From positions 1 through 64,000 of the forward strand of contig CAJWML010000017.1 in the NCBI GenBank assembly GCA_913043285.1: a stretch of 64,000 nt of DNA. The letters are read 5' to 3'. This DNA is from CAKZNE01 sp002695025 (GTDB taxonomy: Bacteria > Bacteroidota > Bacteroidia > Flavobacteriales > Schleiferiaceae). The notes under the pieces were generated by a model. It had not been told where the DNA came from and did not search any database. It saw only the letters and a program-made list of their open reading frames with translations. The translations under genes were made by a program, and so were the position numbers. Below are positions 59,078 through 64,000 of this stretch, one piece after another (position 1 is the stretch's first letter; each line of letters begins with the position of its first letter).

Positions 59078-60778
59078 ATGAATATGTTCGAAAATTACCC
59101 CAAGAAAATTTTCCTTGCCTTATGCTTAATGGGAGGGATCTTAGTTACACAAGCTCAAACGGCCCGCGTTCAGGTTATCCACAACTGCGCGGATGATATT
59201 GCCGATAGTGTGGATGTGTATTTGAATGGTAATCTGTTATTAGACAATTTTGCCTTTAGAACCGCCACATCTTTTATTGATGCTCCTGCCGGTGTACCCA
59301 TTGATATTGATGTGGCTCCTAAAACCAGTACCAGTGTGGCTAATTCCATTTACAATTTGAACACCACCCTGGTATCGGGCGAAACCTACGTAATCGTGGC
59401 AGCCGGTATTACGGGTTTAAGCAGTACCACCTATTCCAACACCCCTGCTTTTGAGTTGGATGTGTTCCCCATGGCTCGTGAGCAGGCGGCCACAGCTGGT
59501 AATACCGATGTGCTGGTATACCATGGTGCTACCGATGCTCCTACAGTAGATGTTTACGAGAGCAGGGTTTTAAATGCCACGGCTTCGGATGACCTTATGT
59601 ACTCCGATTTTGATGGTTACCTTGAACTACCTGCTAACGATTACACGGTAGAAGTGAGAGATGCCAGCGGAACTACCGTAGTGGCCAGCTACGAAGCTCC
59701 TCTGCAAGCTCTGGGCCTTCAGGACTCGGCCTTAACTGTGTTGGCATCGGGTTTTCTGGATCCTTCAGCAAATGGCAATGGTCCTGCCTTTGGGTTGTAT
59801 GCCGCTTTGCCTGCCGGTGGCAATTTAATTGCCCTGCCCAATTCTACTGCCCGCCTGCAGGTTATCCACAACTGCGCGGATGATATTGCGGATAGTGTGG
59901 ATGTATACCTCAATGGTAACCTATTGCTGGACAATTTTGCCTTCCGGACTGCTACCCCCTTTATTGATGCTCCTGCAGGAGTAACCATTGATATTGATGT
60001 GGCGCCCAAAACCAGTACTAGTGTGGCTAATTCTATTTACAATCTCAGTACTGCACTCACCTCCGGTGAAACTTATGTGGTTGTGGCTGCTGGTATCACT
60101 GGTTTGAGTTCTACTACCTATTCAGTAAACCCACCATTTGAACTGGATGTATTCCCCATGGCTCGTGAGCAGGCGGCCACGGCTGGCAATACCGATGTTT
60201 TGGTATATCATGGTGCTACCGATGCTCCTACGGTGGATATTTATGAAAGTAGTGTATTAATGGCCACGGCCTCTGACGACCTGATGTACTCCGATTTTGA
60301 TGGTTACCTTGAGTTGCCCAACAACGATTACATTGTGGAGGTACGGGATGCATCCGGCACCAGTGTAGTAGCCAGTTATCTGGCACCTCTTCAAACCCTG
60401 GCACTTGAAGATTCGGCTATTACGGTATTAGCATCTGGTTTCCTGGATCCTTCCGTAAATGGCAATGGCCCTGCTTTTGGCTTATTTGCTGCTTTAGCTA
60501 CCGGGGGTAATTTAATTGCCTTGCCAGAAGGTTTTGTAGGACTCAATGAGACAGCCGGTATGGATCTTTCCATTTATCCAAATCCAAGTAAAGGTACTTT
60601 ATTCATTAATGGACTTCATAATGGCCGGGTGATCATTACTAATCTTTCCGGAAAAGTGGTAAAAGAAGTCAATAATACAGGTGACAGGATTGATATCCGT
60701 GATCTCAGTAAAGGATTTTACCAGGTTTCCATTGAGCAAGAAGGCCAGGTTTTCAATGTAAAGCTGATCAAGGAATAG
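59078..60778 (+). CDS. Secreted DUF4397 protein with two near-identical halves and a T9SS sorting domain
   Basis: 566 residues with signal peptide (FLALCLMGGILVTQAQ). Residues 28-256 and 257-485 are a tandem duplication of a 229-residue unit, each with two DUF4397 domains (ARVQVIHNCADDIADSVDVYLNG and DVLVYHGATDAPTVDVYES). DUF4397 is a beta-sandwich with no known enzymatic role. The final ~75 residues (LSIYPNPSKGTLFING, GFYQVSIEQEG, VKLIKE) are the T9SS type A sorting domain, so it is exported to the surface. It diverges from the locus B sigma gene and may be part of its regulon. Confidence 0.93.
   Translation: MNMFENYPKKIFLALCLMGGILVTQAQTARVQVIHNCADDIADSVDVYLNGNLLLDNFAFRTATSFIDAPAGVPIDIDVAPKTSTSVANSIYNLNTTLVSGETYVIVAAGITGLSSTTYSNTPAFELDVFPMAREQAATAGNTDVLVYHGATDAPTVDVYESRVLNATASDDLMYSDFDGYLELPANDYTVEVRDASGTTVVASYEAPLQALGLQDSALTVLASGFLDPSANGNGPAFGLYAALPAGGNLIALPNSTARLQVIHNCADDIADSVDVYLNGNLLLDNFAFRTATPFIDAPAGVTIDIDVAPKTSTSVANSIYNLSTALTSGETYVVVAAGITGLSSTTYSVNPPFELDVFPMAREQAATAGNTDVLVYHGATDAPTVDIYESSVLMATASDDLMYSDFDGYLELPNNDYIVEVRDASGTSVVASYLAPLQTLALEDSAITVLASGFLDPSVNGNGPAFGLFAALATGGNLIALPEGFVGLNETAGMDLSIYPNPSKGTLFINGLHNGRVIITNLSGKVVKEVNNTGDRIDIRDLSKGFYQVSIEQEGQVFNVKLIKE
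59159..60532 (+). repeat. Tandem 687-bp duplication inside the DUF4397 gene
   Basis: 59159-59845 and 59846-60532 are in-frame repeats of 229 codons, checked by matching anchors (caggttatcc at 59171 and 59858; ttccccatgg at 59465 and 60152), all 687 bases apart. Long exact stretches at DNA level point to a fairly recent duplication or to gene conversion. Confidence 0.9.
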
Positions 60779-60807
60779 TGGTTTTTGCCCATATACTCTG
60801 ATAGTGA

Positions 60808-60834
60808 GCCCATCCTCCCCGGATGGGCTTTTTT
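60808..60834 (+). terminator. Terminator of the DUF4397 gene
   Basis: GCCCATCC and GGATGGGC, 8-bp stem with a 5-base loop, followed by TTTTTT. Confidence 0.9.
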
Positions 60835-60987
60835 GGATAAGCCTAAGTGTGTTTACACAATGTGGCAACAGAAGTTTATACATTTCGCAGGCCGGGAATG
60901 CCGTGAGCGTATCAATGGTCCATTCATGTGGTCTACCCTTTTATACAAACTCACCGTCCCTTTGCGGGAGTTTCTTCAGGCTACTTT

Positions 60988-61020
60988 AAAAGAGGAAACC
61001 GGCCAGGTATTCCCGGCCGG
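60988..61020 (-). terminator. Terminator of the C10 peptidase gene
   Basis: On the minus strand CCGGCC and GGCCGG, with an inner GG/CC pair, are followed by TTTCCTCTTTT, 28 bases after the stop. Confidence 0.75.
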
Positions 61021-61048
61021 CTATATTTACTTTAACGTAAAATCCGAT

Positions 61049-62284
61049 TTATGGATGAATGTTAATGATCATTTTCCGGTCGCGGTTATAATCGCTTGAA
61101 CCGGGTGTGAAATCATTGTAGTGGTACCAGGCATTACTGATACCAGACCAACCCCAGTTCATCCAGAAATAGGTGGGAGAATACGTATAGGTCTCATATT
61201 CATAGCGTGTTCCGGGATTGTGAATGGAAATGTACTTATTACGCTTATACCCGTCACAAACCCAGGCATGGCCGGAGGAATTATCCGGAGTGCGTCCCCG
61301 GAGAATAACAGGACGGGAGAAATAATTGAGCTGTGATACTACCGTACTTGCATTGTAACCTACATAAGTGGCAGTACTCGCATAACCGTAGTTGTTTACC
61401 AGCACATTACGGGCATTCCCCGTTTGAGCCCCAGAACCAGTACAGCTATAGCTCATTCCTACGTAATTACCAATATCCCGCATCAGTTTGGATGTTTCAT
61501 TGCTTCCGGAACCGTTGGGCATACTACTCCAGCTGTAAGCATTGGTGGGATAGGCCCAGTAACGCATTACCTGAGCTGTGGCTGTAGCCACACACCCGGC
61601 CGGTGCATTGCCGTTGCTATAACCGCTACAATTGAGGTTACCATCATTTACAAGATTGTTGTAACCTACACCCTGCCCCCAGGTAGTAGCCATTAGCGGA
61701 CCTTTTTGTTCCTGAACGGTACCACCGGATATTATGATCTCTTCATCCTCAGGAGGGGCAGCGTAGGACCACTGCTTTTCAATTTCTCCGGGTATGGATT
61801 TCTTTTGTGACTGACGCAACTCTACAGCTCGTGCCTTGTGATCCTCTATCCAGTCGTATAAACCACAGGATTGAATAAACTGTGGGTTTGTATTAAAATA
61901 ACCCGTTTCCGAAAAAGCCAGGATAGGCACTTCTCTGCGCGTGGCAGAAACCACTACAAAACCTTCCGGTTGCATCTGGATCACATAAAAGGCTGCCAAA
62001 CCATCCGATCCGAAAATAGTAGTGGTTTCCTTTACTTCTTTTTCAGAATCAAAACCCCGGGACGACCGAAAATCAGCCCGGTTAAGAGCCTTGGGATCCG
62101 GATGATGCAGAAAAGCCTGATCATGGGCAAAGTTACGGGCCACCTTTTTGGCCAGTTGCAGGGAAACATCAGCCTGGTCTGGCTGACCGGGAGTGTGATT
62201 GCTGCGCTCTTCTTTAGAGCAGCTCACAAGTACCAACAAAGCCATTAGCAAGGCCAGTACAGAGGTAGTTTTCAAAATTCTCAT
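61049..62284 (-). CDS. C10 (streptopain-family) cysteine peptidase, lipoprotein
   Basis: 411 residues. Lipobox in LLVLVSCSKEE (Cys22), so it should be lipid-anchored. Residues 35-160 match the Spi/propeptide domain (VSLQLAKKVARNFAHDQAF, AFYVIQMQPEGFVVVSATRREVPILAFSETGYF), which keeps streptopain-type enzymes inactive. The catalytic domain has Cys231 in NAPAGCVATATAQVMRYW and His339 in SSGHAWVCDGY, with the W-rich FWMNWGWSG motif. No T9SS sorting domain is present, in contrast to the serine protease at 7.5 kb. Activation would need removal of the propeptide. It is a single gene. Confidence 0.92.
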   Translation of the reverse strand: MRILKTTSVLALLMALLVLVSCSKEERSNHTPGQPDQADVSLQLAKKVARNFAHDQAFLHHPDPKALNRADFRSSRGFDSEKEVKETTTIFGSDGLAAFYVIQMQPEGFVVVSATRREVPILAFSETGYFNTNPQFIQSCGLYDWIEDHKARAVELRQSQKKSIPGEIEKQWSYAAPPEDEEIIISGGTVQEQKGPLMATTWGQGVGYNNLVNDGNLNCSGYSNGNAPAGCVATATAQVMRYWAYPTNAYSWSSMPNGSGSNETSKLMRDIGNYVGMSYSCTGSGAQTGNARNVLVNNYGYASTATYVGYNASTVVSQLNYFSRPVILRGRTPDNSSGHAWVCDGYKRNKYISIHNPGTRYEYETYTYSPTYFWMNWGWSGISNAWYHYNDFTPGSSDYNRDRKMIINIHP

Positions 62285-62555
62285 GTTAGACGTATTAGAT
62301 TAATCAGTGCAAAAAATAAGTAAAGTCGACATGAAAATCTAAGCTTAACCACATTATTTTCAGACAAGTAGACCTTCAATAACGTGCATTATACGCGTTT
62401 AAAAATCTCAAACGCTTCATCTCCAATTTTTAGAACTGATACATATACAAGCCTAAAAAAAAGGATGAGACCCTTTTAAGGCTCAGGGACAAATCGAGAT
62501 CAAATAGCGGTGCTTGCTTATTCCCCGGAAGGACTCCTTTGAGATATTTGACGCA

Positions 62556-63905
62556 TTAAAAATCCAGCACAAACTCGGCCCACTCCCCCTTTACGGAGCT
62601 GGCAGAGATGCTTCCTTTATGCAGGCGCATAATCTGCCGTGACAGGCTCAGCCCAATACCCGAACCCTGCTCCCGGGTGGTATAAAACGGCAAGAAGATC
62701 TTGTCGCGTTCCTCTTCGTTAAATCCTTTACCATTATCCCGGACCTTAAGCCGTAAGGAACCCGACTTCCCGGTTTCTGCCGTGATGCGGATATGCTTGT
62801 TGGCAGTACCCTCCAAAGCTTCGGTGGCATTGTTCAACAAGTTGAGAATAACGTGCGTCAGTAATTTTTCATCGCCCGGGAATTCTTTGGAGGGATGGGT
62901 GTTGACCACTTCCAGCTGTACCTGCTCCGCTTTTTCCTGGCTTTTAAACAGCAGTCGAATAGATTCCAGCCAATGATCCATGTTTATAGGCTTAAATTCC
63001 GGTTGAGGCACCCGCGTTAGTTTACGGTAATTGTCTACAAAGCTGCGCAGGCCTTCTGCTCTCTCTCCTATTACATTCAGCCCCTGCACGGTATTGTCAA
63101 TTTCCTTTTGTTGTAGCTCTCCCGCCTTCACCGTTTCTCCTTTTTTCACATAAAAGCCGCTGAGTGTTTGGCTCAGGGATGTAATGGGCGCTATAGAGTT
63201 CATGATCTCGTGGGTCATGATACGGATAAGTTTTTGCCAGGTCTCCAGTTCATTTTCCTCTAGTTCGGCCTTGATGTCGTACAATGAAAAAATGCGGTAC
63301 TTCTTTTCGGAAAACCGTATTACAGCTACTTGAACGGCAACCTGCTTCAGCTCCTTGCCGTCCGGAATTTTGATGCTTTCTCCCTGTCCGGGCTTCAAGC
63401 CTTCCATAAGTTTATACAGCACAGGATTATGCTGTTTTAAGCGGTCCATATGGGTAAGGTTGGGCAAGCCGGTTAATTTCAGGGCGGCATCGTTCACGAT
63501 CTCTACAAAACCTTGGTCATCAATGGCTATTAAGCCACTGGCTGAACGTTTCATGAATTCGAGGAAAAAACGCTCGCTATGTGCCTGCCGGATCCTGATC
63601 TCCGTAATCAGCTGGTTGATACGGTTCAGGTTCTCGTGCAATCCGCGTAAATTCTTATCGCTTACGTTTTCCGGGAAATGCAGGCTCCCGTCTTCACTTT
63701 TAACGGCCTCAAAGAAGAAGTGCAGCTTGCGGTGCGTACTCTGCATATAATAAAGCAAATTCCACCCGCTGATAAGTATGGCTAACAGGGAAATTACTGC
63801 ATAACCCCATTCGCACAGAAATACCAAAAAAGAGGCAGCCACAATCAAAAGGGTAAAAAGCGCCAATCTCCCTATTACACCAAAACGGGTATACTCAGAG
63901 CTCAT
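62556..63905 (-). CDS. NtrY-like sensor histidine kinase with PAS domain
   Basis: 449 residues. Two N-terminal membrane helices (LALFTLLIVAASFLVFLCEWGYAVISLLAILISGWNLLYYM) enclose almost no periplasmic loop, so it senses in the membrane or cytoplasm. A PAS domain follows (GLIAIDDQGFVEIVNDAALKLTGL, residues about 117-210). The H-box is IRIMTHEIMNSIAPITSLSQTL, the N-box LLTHVILNLLNNATEALEG, and the G boxes VRDNGKGFNEEE and GSGIGLSLSRQIM. The layout resembles NtrY/AtoS-type kinases paired with sigma-54 activators. The gene overlaps the response regulator's 3' end by 11 bases, so the pair is co-expressed. Confidence 0.92.
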   Translation of the reverse strand: MSSEYTRFGVIGRLALFTLLIVAASFLVFLCEWGYAVISLLAILISGWNLLYYMQSTHRKLHFFFEAVKSEDGSLHFPENVSDKNLRGLHENLNRINQLITEIRIRQAHSERFFLEFMKRSASGLIAIDDQGFVEIVNDAALKLTGLPNLTHMDRLKQHNPVLYKLMEGLKPGQGESIKIPDGKELKQVAVQVAVIRFSEKKYRIFSLYDIKAELEENELETWQKLIRIMTHEIMNSIAPITSLSQTLSGFYVKKGETVKAGELQQKEIDNTVQGLNVIGERAEGLRSFVDNYRKLTRVPQPEFKPINMDHWLESIRLLFKSQEKAEQVQLEVVNTHPSKEFPGDEKLLTHVILNLLNNATEALEGTANKHIRITAETGKSGSLRLKVRDNGKGFNEEERDKIFLPFYTTREQGSGIGLSLSRQIMRLHKGSISASSVKGEWAEFVLDF

Positions 63906-64000
63906 AGCGCTTGATCTTATTGTATAAGGTCTGGCGGGTAATTCCCAGTTTTTCAGCTATTAAGGAAAGGTTGCCCTCATAACGATCCATAGCGTTTATG
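63895..64000 (-). CDS. Sigma-54-dependent response regulator, C-terminal Fis-type helix-turn-helix (partial)
   Basis: The last 34 codons before a TGA at 63897-63895: INAMDRYEGNLSLIAEKLGITRQTLYNKIKRYEL. This is the Fis/HTH_8 DNA-binding end of NtrC-family activators. The rest lies outside the window. It overlaps the histidine kinase gene by 11 bases, which makes it the probable partner of that kinase. Confidence 0.85.
   Translation of the reverse strand, partial: INAMDRYEGNLSLIAEKLGITRQTLYNKIKRYEL

Noticed and set aside
1..64000. CRISPR arrays, insertion sequences, prophage or rRNA genes
   Set aside because: No short regularly spaced repeats, transposase or integrase motifs, phage genes or rRNA stretches were found.

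Overview
This is a contiguous stretch of chromosome from a member of the Bacteroidota, most likely a marine or environmental flavobacterium (Flavobacteriales). The evidence is: promoters of the TTG / TAnnTTTG type; four secreted proteins with C-terminal type IX secretion (T9SS) sorting domains; many lipoproteins of unknown function; Bacteroidota-restricted families (DUF2911, DUF2807, DUF4835, DUF5074, DUF6580, the START-like protein, the Bacteroidota-type omega subunit); and the gene order bamD - rpoZ - coaBC - DUF4835 - recN. There is no phage, transposase, integrase or CRISPR array. Placement below order level is not possible from these data.

Layout. 1-5 kb: the N-terminal part of clpC (minus strand) diverges from gyrA, followed by a YihY/BrkB membrane protein. 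5.1-8.9 kb: an ECF sigma factor, an inner-membrane anti-sigma-like protein fused to an outer-membrane beta-barrel, a lipoprotein, a T9SS-exported serine protease and another lipoprotein. Two copies of the same ECF-type promoter (TAACC, 16 bases, CGTC) lie before the sigma gene and before the protease gene, so this looks like a self-regulated cell-surface signalling unit. 9-22 kb: pirin, lipoproteins, an M50-like membrane peptidase, htpG, two DUF2807 proteins, a phosphohexomutase, a GT39 glycosyltransferase, thioredoxin-fold proteins and 3-hydroxyacyl-CoA dehydrogenase. 22-33 kb: an FAD amine-oxidase-like enzyme, tRNA-Met, a START-like protein, a PAP2 / GT39 / GT2 group suited to polyprenyl-phosphate-sugar glycosylation, and a TonB-dependent receptor paired with a T9SS-exported esterase-like protein.

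33-43.8 kb is mostly housekeeping: aminotransferase class IV, YqgE, PdxH, DUF2911, a KdsC-like HAD phosphatase, MscL, an LpxH-like phosphoesterase, a TIGR00661-like glycosyltransferase, then bamD - rpoZ - coaBC - DUF4835 - recN. 43.9-47.2 kb: a BtuG-like propeller lipoprotein, a CobT homologue with altered catalytic positions and a DUF6580 membrane protein form a possible corrinoid locus, next to an XRE regulator surrounded by TTTAC-N4-GTAAA motifs. 47.3-53.7 kb: PhoD-like phosphatase, M14 carboxypeptidase, aldehyde dehydrogenase, NTP pyrophosphohydrolase, short HPF, TPR protein. 53.7-62.3 kb is the most accessory-looking part: an unknown lipoprotein, a T9SS FG-GAP-like propeller, a second ECF sigma / anti-sigma / beta-barrel locus whose barrel is separated from the membrane protein by one in-frame TAA, a DUF4397 T9SS protein with an internal 687-bp duplication, and a C10 cysteine peptidase lipoprotein. 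The window ends in an NtrY-like histidine kinase and the C-terminus of its sigma-54-type response regulator.

The most interesting system is the pair of ECF loci. In the intact copy one polypeptide appears to run from the cytoplasm through the inner membrane and periplasm to an outer-membrane barrel, and the associated promoter motif links it to a surface protease.
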